Source of the DNA: Rhodospirillaceae bacterium bin65
Lineage (GTDB): Bacteria; Pseudomonadota; Alphaproteobacteria; Bin65
Direction of reading: 5' to 3'
DNA length: 64,000 nucleotides
Assembly: GCA_002238725.1 (NCBI GenBank)
Contig: MPMX01000007.1
Span: forward strand, 52,312-116,311
Translations under genes and position numbers: made by a program
Shown: positions 34,138 through 43,340 of the stretch, piece by piece
How the letters are laid out: every line of letters starts with the position of its first letter
How positions within the stretch are numbered: position 1 is the stretch's first letter
Notes under the pieces: model-generated
What the model saw: the letters and a program-made list of their open reading frames with translations, nothing else
Databases searched by the model: none
Told to the model about the DNA's origin: nothing

Positions 34138-35181
34138 ATGCACCATCTGAAAACAGCAGCCGCCGCTGCGGCCCTCGCCGGCGCGGTGTTCTGGTCTGCA
34201 TCGGCCAACGCCAAGATTGAGATGAAGCTGGCGCATTTCGTGACGCCGAAACACTCGTTCTCCCAGTGGCTCGCCCGCTGGGCCAAGGAGGTCGAGCAGA
34301 AATCGGGCGGCGAGATTACCTTCAAGATCTTCCCCGGCGCCCAGATGGGCCCGCCGCCGAAATACTACGACATCGCCCGCACCGGCCGGGCCGACGTGAC
34401 CTGGTCGGTCCACGGCTTCACGCCGGGCCGCTTCCCGCTGACCGAGATGTCCAACATGCCGTTCCTGATCGGCAGCGCGGAGATCGGCACCAAGGTGCTG
34501 AACGATTCGGGATTGCGCAGCAAGTATCTCGACAAGGAGCACAAGGGCGTGAAGGTGCTCGTGCTGCTGACCCACCAGCCGGGCAACATCCACACGGCCA
34601 AGAAGCCGATACGGACGACCGCGGACATGAAGGGGATGCGCCTGCGCTTCGCGTCCCAGACGATCCGGGACTTCATCCGCGCCCTGGGCGCGACGCCGCG
34701 CGGCCTGCCGCCGACCCAGATCGTCGATCAGATGCAGAAGGGCACGCTGGACGGGGCGTTTATCGACTATGGCGGCGCCGGCATCGCCTTCCGCATGGGC
34801 CCGGTGACCAAATACACCACCGAAATGTACAGCTACGTCGCCAGCTTCTCGGTCAACATGAACGCCAAGCGGTACGATTCGCTGTCGCCCAAGCTCAAGA
34901 AGGTCATCGACGACACCGTGACCGGCCGGGAAAAGGAAATCGGCCATGAATGGGACAAGCTGGACGCGATCGGCAAGAAGATCATGATGAAGGCCGGCAT
35001 GACGCCGATCCGGCTGTCCGATGCAGAGGCGAAGAAGTTCCGCGAGGTCGGCGCGAAGGTGACCGAGGCCCGGATCGCCGCCCTCCAGAAGAAGGGCCTG
35101 CCGGCGCGCGCGGTCTACACCATGATGAAATCGCTGGCGGCGAAGCACGAGAAGACGTCGCGGAATTTCCTGCGGCAATAG
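34138..35181 (+). CDS. TRAP transporter substrate-binding protein, DctP type
   Basis: Periplasmic binding protein of 347 residues with a clear signal peptide (MHHLKTAAAAAALAGAVFW, cleavage near SANA). The conserved DctP features follow: KLAHFVTPKH, the IFPGAQMGPPP ligand region, MKGMRLRFASQ with the Arg that usually binds the substrate carboxylate, and QMQKGTLDGAF. It should capture an organic acid for the DctQM permease encoded next. The start is supported by GGGAGG 6 bases before the ATG. Confidence 0.9.
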   Translation: MHHLKTAAAAAALAGAVFWSASANAKIEMKLAHFVTPKHSFSQWLARWAKEVEQKSGGEITFKIFPGAQMGPPPKYYDIARTGRADVTWSVHGFTPGRFPLTEMSNMPFLIGSAEIGTKVLNDSGLRSKYLDKEHKGVKVLVLLTHQPGNIHTAKKPIRTTADMKGMRLRFASQTIRDFIRALGATPRGLPPTQIVDQMQKGTLDGAFIDYGGAGIAFRMGPVTKYTTEMYSYVASFSVNMNAKRYDSLSPKLKKVIDDTVTGREKEIGHEWDKLDAIGKKIMMKAGMTPIRLSDAEAKKFREVGAKVTEARIAALQKKGLPARAVYTMMKSLAAKHEKTSRNFLRQ

Positions 35182-35223
35182 CTCCGGCGACGGTTTCCGC
35201 ACGAAAAGGGCGGAATCCGGCCG

Positions 35224-35733
35224 TTGACCCGGCCTCCGACCGGACTGGACCGGGCGGCGGGGGTCTTCTCCCTCGCCGCCGCCCTGTTCCTGCTGTTCAT
35301 GATGCTGTTCACCGCGGTGTCGGTGACGTTGCGCTACGTCGCGAACTGGACCGGGGAGAACGATGTCGACATCATGGTGTGGGCGTTCGCGACCTGCATC
35401 TTCATCGCCCTGCCGGCGGTCACCCTGCGCGATGAGCATGTTGCGGTCGACCTGATCGACCAGGTCGCGCCGGCCCGGCCGATCCGCGCGATGCGCTGGT
35501 TCGGGCTGTTTCTGATCGTCGTTTTCCTGTCGGTTTCCTTTTTCCAGGCGCTGCCGGTCGCGCTGGAAAAGCTGGAATTCGGCGAAAACACCATGTCGCT
35601 GGACATCAACCGTTTCTGGTTCTGGCTGCCCATGCTGATCGGCCTCGGCAGCGCCGCGCTGGCCGGCGTGGCCGTCGCCCTCCTGTGGCTGCGCCGCGGG
35701 CCGCCCGAGCAGGGCGGTGGCGCGCCGCTGTGA
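35224..35733 (+). CDS. TRAP transporter small permease, DctQ type
   Basis: Four-helix membrane protein of 169 residues, typical of DctQ small permeases: GVFSLAAALFLLFMMLF, the WTGENDVDIMVWAFATCIF block, HVAVDLIDQ and a last helix MLIGLGSAALAGVAVALLWL. It joins the binding protein and the large permease. The only start at the domain edge is the TTG at 35224, 42 bp after the binding-protein gene. Confidence 0.87.
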   Translation: MTRPPTGLDRAAGVFSLAAALFLLFMMLFTAVSVTLRYVANWTGENDVDIMVWAFATCIFIALPAVTLRDEHVAVDLIDQVAPARPIRAMRWFGLFLIVVFLSVSFFQALPVALEKLEFGENTMSLDINRFWFWLPMLIGLGSAALAGVAVALLWLRRGPPEQGGGAPL

Positions 35734-35792
35734 CCGTTCATTGACGGTCAATCGTTCAAAAACCGGAAACCCGCGGGTTCGGGCGATTCCCG

Positions 35793-37100
35793 ATGCCGGA
35801 TGAGGTCTATGGCGCCCTCGGCCTGCTGGCGGTTTTCGGGCTGATCCTGATCCGGGTGCCGGTCGGCGCCGCCCTCGGTATCACCGGCCTGCTCGGCTAC
35901 ACCGTCATGGACGGCTGGCGCAACGCCGGCCTGGCGGCGGGCGAAACCTCCTCCTACCTGGTCGGCGAAGGCGCCTATGGCTTGACCGTCGTGCCCCTGT
36001 TCATCCTCATGGGCGTCGTCGCGACCCGGTCCGGCATGTCGGGCGACCTGTACCGCGCCGCCAACGCCCTGTTCAGCGGCCTGCGCGGCGCGCTCGCCAT
36101 GGGCACGATCGGCGCCTGCGCCGGCTTCGGCGCGATCTGCGGCTCGTCGCTGGCGACCGCCGCCACCATGTCGCGCGTCTCGATCCCGGAAATGCGCAAG
36201 TTCGGCTACGACGAAAAGCTGGCGACCGGCACGGTGGCGTCCGGCGGCACGCTGGGCATCCTGATCCCGCCGTCGGTCATCCTGATCTTTTACGCGATCA
36301 TCGCCGAGGCCGGCGTGCCGGAATTGTTCGCCGCCGCGCTGTTGCCGGGAATCGCGCTCGCCGCCCTGCACGTCGTCACGATCGCGATCATCGGCTGGGT
36401 CGCGCCGGGCCGGGTGCCGAAAATGCCGGGGCTGGGGCTGGCCGAGCGGCTGCTGCCCCTGTTCGGCCTGTGGAAGATCGCCCTGCTGTTCGGCATCGCC
36501 GTCGGCGGCATCTATCTCGGCGTATTCAGCCCGACCGAGGCGGCCGCGGTGAGCGCGCTGGTCGCCATCCTGATCGCCGCGGCGACCCGGACCCTCGACT
36601 GGGCCGGTTTCCGGACCAGCCTGGCCGAAACGGTTTCGACCACGGCGATGCTGTTCTTCATCGTGCTGGGCGCGTTCCTGTTCAAGGAGTTCATCGTCCT
36701 GACCCAGCTTCCGAAGGCGGTGACCGATCTGTTCGGCGCCGGCTCGCTGCATCCCTGGCTGGTCGTTCTGCTGATGCTGGCGGTCTATCTGGTGCTCGGC
36801 TGCTTTCTCGATACCCTCAGCATGATCCTGATTACCGTGCCGGTGTTCCTGCCGCTCGCCGAGGGCATCGGCTACGACAAGGTCTGGTTCGGCATCTTCG
36901 TCGTGGTCGTCGCGGAGGTCGGCCTGATCACGCCGCCGGTCGGCATGAACATTTTCGTCATCCGGGCGCAGATGCCCGATATCGAGCTCGGCGCCGTCTA
37001 TCGCGGCATCGTGCCGTTCCTGTTTGCCGATACCGCGCTGGTCGTCCTGCTCGTGCTGATCCCCGGCCTCGCCCTGTGGCTGCCGGGGCTGTTGTATTGA
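35793..37100 (+). CDS. TRAP transporter large permease, DctM type
   Basis: Large permease of 435 residues with about twelve helices. Motifs are IRVPVGAALGITGLLGY, the VVPLFILMGVVA helix, GSSLATAATMSRVSIPEM, TLGILIPPSVILIFYAI and LITPPVGMNIFVI, all characteristic of DctM. It uses a sodium gradient to import the acid delivered by the binding protein. Its start lies 59 bp after dctQ. Confidence 0.92.
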   Translation: MPDEVYGALGLLAVFGLILIRVPVGAALGITGLLGYTVMDGWRNAGLAAGETSSYLVGEGAYGLTVVPLFILMGVVATRSGMSGDLYRAANALFSGLRGALAMGTIGACAGFGAICGSSLATAATMSRVSIPEMRKFGYDEKLATGTVASGGTLGILIPPSVILIFYAIIAEAGVPELFAAALLPGIALAALHVVTIAIIGWVAPGRVPKMPGLGLAERLLPLFGLWKIALLFGIAVGGIYLGVFSPTEAAAVSALVAILIAAATRTLDWAGFRTSLAETVSTTAMLFFIVLGAFLFKEFIVLTQLPKAVTDLFGAGSLHPWLVVLLMLAVYLVLGCFLDTLSMILITVPVFLPLAEGIGYDKVWFGIFVVVVAEVGLITPPVGMNIFVIRAQMPDIELGAVYRGIVPFLFADTALVVLLVLIPGLALWLPGLLY

Positions 37101-37160
37101 CGCCCAACGCCACAAGCGCCGGCCGCAATCTCGGTCCGGAAATTTTCTAAGAAATTGCGA

Positions 37161-37182
37161 ATGACCGGATAATGACCGGATT
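37161..37182. repeat. 11-bp tandem repeat after dctM
   Basis: ATGACCGGATA followed directly by ATGACCGGATT in the 247-bp convergent gap between dctM and the isochorismatase-like gene. An A+T-rich near-palindrome (AAATTTTCTAAGAAATT) lies just before it and could help terminate transcription. Confidence 0.4.
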
Positions 37183-37347
37183 CCCTGGCGTTTCGGCCGC
37201 CAATCTTTTTCGCTCATTGAAAATATGAACGATTGTTTAAATACCGACACTCTTCCAGGTCGAACCGGGCGGGAGAACCGGGGATCGGCGTAAATGTAGC
37301 TATATCGGACGATTTCGGCGGCGGAAGATCGCGCCGCCGCGCGCCCT

Positions 37348-37995
37348 CTACTCCGCCGCTTCGGCGCGGACTCCCATCAGTTGCGCCAGCGCCGCCAGGG
37401 TCTCCTCGCAGGTCAGCAGGTCGCCGTATTTCTGGCCCATGTCGAACAGGTTAGCCTCGTGCGGGCCGATGGCGCGGTCGCCGACGCAGTCGGTCACGAC
37501 GATGTTGCGGTAGTTGTAGCTGAGCGCATCGATCACCGAGGCGCGCACGCAGCCGGAGGTCGTGCAGCCGGTCTGGATGATCGTATCGACGCCGCGCATC
37601 GTCAGCCAGGAATGCAAATTGGTGCCGAAGAAGGCCGAGGGCTGTTGCTTGCGCGCGATCAGTTCGCCGTCGCGCGGCTTGAGCGCGTCGACGACATGGC
37701 TCTCCGGATTGTCCTCGGTCAGCGTCACGAGGCTCGGCGCCTTGAGGCAGAACACGCCGGCGTCCGCGCCGTCGTCGGCATAGATCACCCGGGTGAACAC
37801 GATCGGCAGCCCATAGCTGCGGCAGGCGTCGAGCAGGACCGCCGTGTTGGCGATCGCCTCCTGGATGTTGCCGCCGCCGAAGCGCGCCGGATCGGTGAAG
37901 CCGTTGACGAAATCGACGATCAGCAGGGCCGGCGCCCGGCCCCATCCGCTGCTGTTGCCGAAATTCTGGGTCTTGTAGATATCGACATCGCTCAT
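37348..37995 (-). CDS. isochorismatase-fold cysteine hydrolase (carbamoylsarcosine amidase-like)
   Basis: Cysteine hydrolase of 215 residues. The catalytic triad is complete: Asp28 in LLIVDFVNGF, the Lys in IARKQQPSAFFGT and the nucleophilic Cys in GCTTSGCVRAS. The TTSGCVRASVIDA and NIVVTDCVGDRA blocks resemble N-carbamoylsarcosine and maleamate amidases rather than true isochorismatases. The ATG at 37995 starts at the conserved N-terminus. It stands alone between convergent dctM and the ThDP enzyme. Confidence 0.83.
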   Translation of the reverse strand: MSDVDIYKTQNFGNSSGWGRAPALLIVDFVNGFTDPARFGGGNIQEAIANTAVLLDACRSYGLPIVFTRVIYADDGADAGVFCLKAPSLVTLTEDNPESHVVDALKPRDGELIARKQQPSAFFGTNLHSWLTMRGVDTIIQTGCTTSGCVRASVIDALSYNYRNIVVTDCVGDRAIGPHEANLFDMGQKYGDLLTCEETLAALAQLMGVRAEAAE

Positions 37996-38106
37996 CGGAC
38001 CGGTCCTCCCCCTCATTTTGCAGCAAACGCTTTCGCCTGCCGTCCTTTCATACAGCTTCGGCAGCCGCCCGTCAGCCTTGCTATCGCCAAGGCGGTGCGC
38101 CCAGCG

Positions 38107-39900
38107 TCAGCTTACGGGCCGCTGCCGCGCGAGGGCGGCGTCGCGGATCTGGCTGATCGAGCGGGACGTCGAGCCGGCGTCGGGGCTGACCTCGAGGTCG
38201 ATCAGCGACGACCGGCCGGCCGCCAGGCAGCGCTCGAAGGCCGGCGCGAAATCGTCGGTCGTGCGCACGGTCTCGCCGTGCAGGCCGTAGGCTTCGGCCA
38301 AGGCGACGAAATCCGGGTTGCGCAGGGCGGTGGCGGAGACGCGGGTCGGATAGTCCCGCTCCTGGTGAATCCGGATGCTGCCGAGCATGCCGTTGTTGAC
38401 CACGATGTTGACCACCTTCGCGCCATACTGCATGGCGGTCGCCAACTCCTGGCCGTGCATCAGGAAACAGCCGTCGCCGGTCCAGTTGACGACGATCCGC
38501 TCCGGTTCGGCCATGGCGACCGCGATCGCCGCCGGGGTGCCGTAGCCCATCGAGCCGGAGGTTGCGCCGATCTGCGTCCGGTAGCCCTTGAAGACGAAAT
38601 TCCGATGCAGCCAGCTGTTGTAGTTGCCGGCGCCGTTGCACAGGATGGCGTCTGCGGGCAGCCGGTCGCTCAGCCAGGCGACGATCTCGCCGGTCTGGAC
38701 GTCGCCGGGAACCGGATGGGGCCGGAGGAAAGCGAGATAGTCGCTGCGGGCGGCCTGGCGCCATGCGCCCCAGGGCACCGATCGCGGCGCGTCCAGCGCG
38801 GCAGCCGCCGCCGCGAAATGCTTCATCCCGGCATTGATGCCGAGGGTGGGCTGGAAAACCCGGCCGAGTTCTTCCGCACCGGGATGGATATGGATCAGCG
38901 TCTGGTCCGGCACCGGCGGCCGGACGATGGTGTAGCCGCCGGTCGTCGCTTCGCCGAGGCGGGGGGCGGGGGCGCGGAGCCGGGCCGCCGCCCCGCTCCG
39001 CCCCCCGCGCGCCCGCGCCGCGCCGCGGGGGCGGCCGCGGGCGACGAGCGGCAGGCCCGCCGCCGCGATCCGCCCGTTGAGCGCCGGATCGGTGGCGACC
39101 CCGGTATGGCCGGCGTACCGGTCGAGCCGGTTGTCGAAATAGGCCTGGCAGCGGAACGAAACCGCGGTCGGCAGGTCGAACGCTTCGGCAAAGGCCTCGA
39201 AGCCGGCCACGGCCTGCCGGTCCCATCCGCCGCCGCCGAGCAGCGCCATCGGCCGCTCGGCCTGCAACAGCAGGGCGCGCAGCCGGGCCATATCGGCCGG
39301 CGGGGGCGCCGGCTGCATCTCCTGGAACCGGCGCGCGTCGCCGACTCCGGCGCGCTCGACCAGCATGTCTTCCGGCAGCGCCAGGACGACCGGGCCGGGC
39401 CGGCCGTTGACCGCGGTGTGGAAGGCGCGGGAGACCATCTCCGGAATCCGCTCCGGATCCTCGATCTGGCCGACCCATTTCGCCATCTGGCCGTACATCC
39501 GCCGGTAGTCGATTTCCTGGAACGCTTCCCGGTCCGCGGTGGCGCGGGCGACCTGGCCGACGAACAGGATCATCGGCGTCGAATCCTGGAAGCCGATATG
39601 CAGCCCCGCGCTGGCGTTGGTCGCGCCCGGCCCGCGGGTGACGAAGCAGACGCCGGGCGCGCCGGTCAGCTTGCCGTGCGCTTCCGCCATCATGGCGGCG
39701 CCGCCTTCCTGGCGCGCCGTCACGACCTGGATTTCCGGGACGTCGACAAAGGCGTCGAGCGCGGCGAGATAGCTTTCGCCCGGGACGCAGAAGACCCGCT
39801 CCACGCCGTGGATGCGCAGCTGGTCGATCAGGATCTGCCCGCCGGTCCTGAGATTATCGGTCCGGGTGCCGTCGGTGCGGGCGGGCGCGGCGTCGTTCAT
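38107..39900 (-). CDS. acetolactate-synthase-like ThDP-dependent enzyme
   Basis: ThDP enzyme of 597 residues in the acetolactate synthase/benzoylformate decarboxylase superfamily. It has the catalytic Glu in FCVPGESYLAALDAF, RQEGGAAMMAEAHGKLTG, TRGPGATNASAGLHI and the ThDP-binding GDGCFLMHGQ to VVNIVVNNG motif. No small regulatory subunit is adjacent, so biosynthetic acetolactate synthase is unlikely; a keto-acid decarboxylase, sulfopyruvate or similar enzyme is possible. Between residues of about 285 and 312 there is an Arg/Ala/Gly-rich insert not expected in the family, encoded by DNA that is almost wholly G and C; it interrupts the strand that normally leads into RLGE. Confidence 0.82.
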   Translation of the reverse strand: MNDAAPARTDGTRTDNLRTGGQILIDQLRIHGVERVFCVPGESYLAALDAFVDVPEIQVVTARQEGGAAMMAEAHGKLTGAPGVCFVTRGPGATNASAGLHIGFQDSTPMILFVGQVARATADREAFQEIDYRRMYGQMAKWVGQIEDPERIPEMVSRAFHTAVNGRPGPVVLALPEDMLVERAGVGDARRFQEMQPAPPPADMARLRALLLQAERPMALLGGGGWDRQAVAGFEAFAEAFDLPTAVSFRCQAYFDNRLDRYAGHTGVATDPALNGRIAAAGLPLVARGRPRGAARARGGRSGAAARLRAPAPRLGEATTGGYTIVRPPVPDQTLIHIHPGAEELGRVFQPTLGINAGMKHFAAAAAALDAPRSVPWGAWRQAARSDYLAFLRPHPVPGDVQTGEIVAWLSDRLPADAILCNGAGNYNSWLHRNFVFKGYRTQIGATSGSMGYGTPAAIAVAMAEPERIVVNWTGDGCFLMHGQELATAMQYGAKVVNIVVNNGMLGSIRIHQERDYPTRVSATALRNPDFVALAEAYGLHGETVRTTDDFAPAFERCLAAGRSSLIDLEVSPDAGSTSRSISQIRDAALARQRPVS

Positions 39901-40042
39901 GATGTCTCCGCTTTCGGCTGGCGTTCTCCGTTAGCACCCTTCGCCCGTGCTGCGGAAGCGTCAGTCCGTCCCGGTCTTGCCGGGCGACGCGATTCCCCAT
40001 AGGTGACGGCGGCGAACGATCCCTCAAGCCCGGAGCGAACAT

Positions 40043-40588
40043 ATGAACCTTCTCGGCATCGCCGGCAGCCTGCGCGCCGGATCCTTCAACGCCAGCCTGA
40101 TCCGGGCGGCCGGCGCCGTTGCGCCCGACGGCGCGGCCGTCACCCTGTTCGACCGGCTGGGCGAAATTCCGCCCTACAACGACGACGAGAAGCAGAAGGC
40201 GATCCCGGACGCGGTAACGGCGCTGGCCGGGCAGATCCGGGCGGCCGACGGCCTGCTGATCGCGACCCCGGAATACAATTACGGCGTCTCGGGCGTGCTG
40301 AAGAACGCCATAGACTGGATTTCCCGCGTACCGGACCAGCCCTTCAAGGACAAGCCGATCGGCGTCATGGGCGCGGCGATGGGCGGCCTGGGCACTTCCC
40401 GGGCGCAATACGATCTGCGCCGCTCCTTCATCTTTCTCGACGGCCTGGTGATGAACCGCCCGGAAATCTTTGTCGGCGCCGCGCACACGAAATTCGACGA
40501 TAACGGCGTCCTGACCGATGCGCCGACACGGGAAATCCTGACGGACTACATGAAGGCCTTCGCGGGCTGGATCGAGCGGGTGGGATAA
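40043..40588 (+). CDS. NADPH-dependent FMN reductase
   Basis: Flavodoxin-like reductase of 181 residues, close to ChrR/YieF-type quinone and azo reductases. The FMN phosphate loop GSLRAGSFNASLI and the PEYNYGVSGVLKNAIDW isoalloxazine block are clear, as is GAAMGGLGTSRAQ. It reduces quinones or supplies reduced FMN. It is divergent from the ThDP enzyme and begins the plus-strand run of catabolic genes, 108 bp before the hydratase gene. Confidence 0.87.
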   Translation: MNLLGIAGSLRAGSFNASLIRAAGAVAPDGAAVTLFDRLGEIPPYNDDEKQKAIPDAVTALAGQIRAADGLLIATPEYNYGVSGVLKNAIDWISRVPDQPFKDKPIGVMGAAMGGLGTSRAQYDLRRSFIFLDGLVMNRPEIFVGAAHTKFDDNGVLTDAPTREILTDYMKAFAGWIERVG

Positions 40589-40696
40589 CCCCGGCCCGAC
40601 AGCGCCGCCGCCGGCACGGTCGGCCGCCCTGTGCATTTGCCCACGCCCGTGCCGGCGGGCTATACCGGCCGCAGTGCAACCCTTGCCGGCGCTGCC

Positions 40697-41986
40697 TTGA
40701 CCCGCCCTGCCCTCACCCTCGCCGAGAAACTGTGCGCCCGCGCCGCGGGAGCGGCGGTTGTGCGGGCCGGGGAGATCGTGACGGCGGCGGTCGATCTGGC
40801 GATGATCCACGATTCCGGCGGGCCGCGCCGGGTCGGGCCGATGCTGGCCGAACTCGGCGTCGGCCTGTGGGATCCGTCGAAGGTCGTGCTGATTAGCGAT
40901 CACTTTGTCCCGGCGGCCGATGCCGGGAGCGCCGCGATCCTGGACCTCACCCGCAAATGGGCGGCCGATAACGGCGTCGGCGCCTTTCACGATATGCAGG
41001 GCATCTGCCATGTCGTGCTGCCGGAGCGCGGCCATCTGAAGCCGGGGATGTTCGTGGTCGGCGGCGACAGCCATTCGACGACCGGCGGTGCGTTCGGCGC
41101 TTTCATGATCGGCATCGGCGCGACCGAAATGGCCGGCGTGCTGGCGACCGGTGAAATCTGGGTGCGCGTGCCGCCGACGATCCGGCTGGAATGGCGCGGC
41201 GCGCTCGGCCCCGGCGTCGTCGCCAAGGACATGATGCTCGCCCTGTGCACCCGTCTCGGCATGGATGCCGGCAACTACAGGGCCATCGAATATGCCGGGC
41301 CGGCGATCGACGCGATGACCATGGACGCGCGCATGACGCTCGCCAACATGGCGGCCGAACTCGGCGGCAAGGCCGGCCTGATCGCGCCGGACGAAACGAC
41401 GGTGCGTTGGCTCGCCGCCCATGGCACGGCGCCTGCGGACGGCTGGCGGGATTGGCGCACCGACGACGGCGCGGACATCGAGGCGGCGCATGTCCTCGAT
41501 GCCGGTGAGCTGTCGCCCCAGGTCGCCGCGCCGCACAGCCCGGCCAATGCCGACGACGCCGGCGCGTTCCGCAGCGTGCGCTTCGACCAGGCCTATATCG
41601 GCGCCTGCACCGGCGCGAAGCTGACCGACCTGCGAATGGCGGCGGAAGTGCTGCGCGGCCGGCAGGTCGCGCGCGGCATCCGGCTGCTGGTGGCCCCGGC
41701 CTCGACCCGCACGACGGCGGCTGCGGCGGCCGATGGCACGCTGGCTGCATTGACGGAAGCCGGCGCCATCCTGATGCCGAGCGGCTGCGGCGCCTGCGCC
41801 GGCTACGGCGCGGGCGTGCTGGCCGACGGCGAAGTCTGCCTGTCCTCCACCGCCCGCAACTTCAAGGGCCGGATGGGGCATCCGGGTTCCCGCGTCTATC
41901 TGGCCTCGCCCTATACCGTCGCGGCCTCCGCCGTGGCCGGCGAGATCGCCGATCCGCGCGAATTCCTGCGGGAGACAGCGGCATGA
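40697..41986 (+). CDS. aconitase/isopropylmalate-isomerase family hydratase, large subunit
   Basis: Large subunit of a 4Fe-4S hydro-lyase, 429 residues from the TTG at 40697. The domain begins LTLAEKLCARAAG, which decides this start; a GTG at 40631 would add 22 unconserved residues. Seen are DSHSTTGGAFGAFMIGIGATEMAGV, split here over the family signature, the first cluster cysteine in YIGACTGAKLTDLR, and the second pair in SGCGACAGYGAG. LeuC, HacA and dimethylmaleate hydratase DmdA share this layout. The small subunit overlaps the stop by 4 bp, and a C-C lyase follows, a combination fitting a (methyl)malate-type pathway better than leucine synthesis. Confidence 0.83.
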   Translation: MTRPALTLAEKLCARAAGAAVVRAGEIVTAAVDLAMIHDSGGPRRVGPMLAELGVGLWDPSKVVLISDHFVPAADAGSAAILDLTRKWAADNGVGAFHDMQGICHVVLPERGHLKPGMFVVGGDSHSTTGGAFGAFMIGIGATEMAGVLATGEIWVRVPPTIRLEWRGALGPGVVAKDMMLALCTRLGMDAGNYRAIEYAGPAIDAMTMDARMTLANMAAELGGKAGLIAPDETTVRWLAAHGTAPADGWRDWRTDDGADIEAAHVLDAGELSPQVAAPHSPANADDAGAFRSVRFDQAYIGACTGAKLTDLRMAAEVLRGRQVARGIRLLVAPASTRTTAAAAADGTLAALTEAGAILMPSGCGACAGYGAGVLADGEVCLSSTARNFKGRMGHPGSRVYLASPYTVAASAVAGEIADPREFLRETAA

Positions 41987-42486
41987 GCGCGGCCGTTACG
42001 GGCCGCGCCTGGGTGTTCGGCGACGATGTCGATACCGATGCGCTTGCGCCCGGCCAGCACATGAAGGACGGCATCGAAGCGCTGGCGGCGCACTGCCTGG
42101 AATCCCTCGATCCCGATTTCGCCGGCCGGGTCGCGCCGGGCGATATCGTCGTGGCCGGGCGCAATTTCGGCATGGGCTCGTCGCGCGAACAGGCCGCGAT
42201 GGCGCTGAAGGAACTCCAGGTCGGCGCGGTCGTGGCGGAGAGCTTTGCCCGCATCTTCTTCCGCAATGCGATCAACCTCGCCCTGCCGGTGCTGGCATGC
42301 CGCGAAGCCCGCACCGTCGCGCCCGGAGACCGGCTGCGGCTCGATCCGCCGACCGGCGCCCTGGTTAACGAAACCCGGGGCCGGACGCTGGCCTGCGACC
42401 CGCTCCCGGAGCATCTGCTCGCCATGATCGCCGACGGCGGCCTGCTGCCGCATCTGAAAAAGCGGCTGAAGGCGGCAGCAGCATGA
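41983..42486 (+). CDS. aconitase/isopropylmalate-isomerase family hydratase, small subunit
   Basis: Swivelling-domain subunit of 167 residues. It shows DDVDTDALAPG at the start and the GRNFGMGSSREQAAMAL loop, with the SSRE substrate-binding residues, then SFARIFFRNAINLALPVL. The start ATG overlaps the large-subunit stop as ATGA, so the two are coupled and form one enzyme. The C-terminus also overlaps the lyase gene by 4 bp. Confidence 0.86.
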   Translation: MSAAVTGRAWVFGDDVDTDALAPGQHMKDGIEALAAHCLESLDPDFAGRVAPGDIVVAGRNFGMGSSREQAAMALKELQVGAVVAESFARIFFRNAINLALPVLACREARTVAPGDRLRLDPPTGALVNETRGRTLACDPLPEHLLAMIADGGLLPHLKKRLKAAAA

Positions 42487-43340
42487 ACGGCCTGCGCGCT
42501 CTGGTCGAGGCGCCGGAGATTCTGGTGGCGCCGGGCATCTACGACGCCCTGTCCGGCCATATGGCGGAGCGCGCCGGGTTCCGGGCGGCCTATCTCAGCG
42601 GCGCCTCCGTCGCCTACACGCGCTTCGGCCGGCCGGACCTCGGCCTCGTCGCGATGAGCGAGGTGGCGGATACGCTGAGCGCCTGCCGCGAACGCATATC
42701 GATTCCGCTCATGGTCGATGCCGACACCGGCTTCGGCAACGCCCTCAACGTCATCCGCACCGTCAAACTGTTTGCCCGCTGCGGCGCCGACGCGATCCAG
42801 CTCGAAGACCAGAGCCTGCCGAAACGCTGCGGGCACCTGGATGAAAAGCGGCTCGTCTCCGCCGGGGAAATGACCGGCAAGATCAAGGCGGCGCTGGACG
42901 CCCGGCCTTCGGAAGACGTGCTGATCATCGCGCGGACCGACGCCGTCGCCGTCGAGGGGCTGGCGCCGGCCCTGGAGCGGGTCGAAGCCTATCGCGAAGC
43001 CGGGGCCGATATCCTGTTCGTCGAGGCCCTGCGCTCCGACCGGGAGATCGCGGCGGCCATGACCCGGCTCGGCGGCACGGCGCCGCTGCTCGCCAACATG
43101 GTGGAAGGCGGCAAGACGCCGGTGAAGCCCGCAGCGGAACTGCAGCGGCTGGGCTTCAGCGCGGCGATCTTTCCCGGCGGGCTGGTCCGGGCGCTGACCC
43201 ACACGATGGCGGCCTGGTTCGCCAGCCTGGCCGAAACCGGTACGACCGATCCGTTCCGCGACCGGATGCTGGACTTCGACGCGCTCAATGACATCGTCGG
43301 CACCGGCGACATGCTCGACCTGGGGAAACGCTATGAGTGA
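42483..43340 (+). CDS. isocitrate lyase/PEP mutase family C-C lyase
   Basis: A 285-residue TIM-barrel enzyme of the isocitrate lyase/PEP mutase superfamily. MVDADTGFGNALNV is the metal site and LPKRCGHLDEKRLV contains the KRCGH motif with Cys116, which marks true lyases (methylisocitrate, dimethylmalate) as opposed to PEP mutases and phosphonopyruvate hydrolases. IIARTDAVAVEGLAPALER is also conserved. Its overlap with the two-subunit hydratase suggests that it splits the hydrated product into pyruvate (or glyoxylate) and a short acid. Dimethylmalate lyase and methylisocitrate lyase are the main options. Confidence 0.86.
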   Translation: MNGLRALVEAPEILVAPGIYDALSGHMAERAGFRAAYLSGASVAYTRFGRPDLGLVAMSEVADTLSACRERISIPLMVDADTGFGNALNVIRTVKLFARCGADAIQLEDQSLPKRCGHLDEKRLVSAGEMTGKIKAALDARPSEDVLIIARTDAVAVEGLAPALERVEAYREAGADILFVEALRSDREIAAAMTRLGGTAPLLANMVEGGKTPVKPAAELQRLGFSAAIFPGGLVRALTHTMAAWFASLAETGTTDPFRDRMLDFDALNDIVGTGDMLDLGKRYE

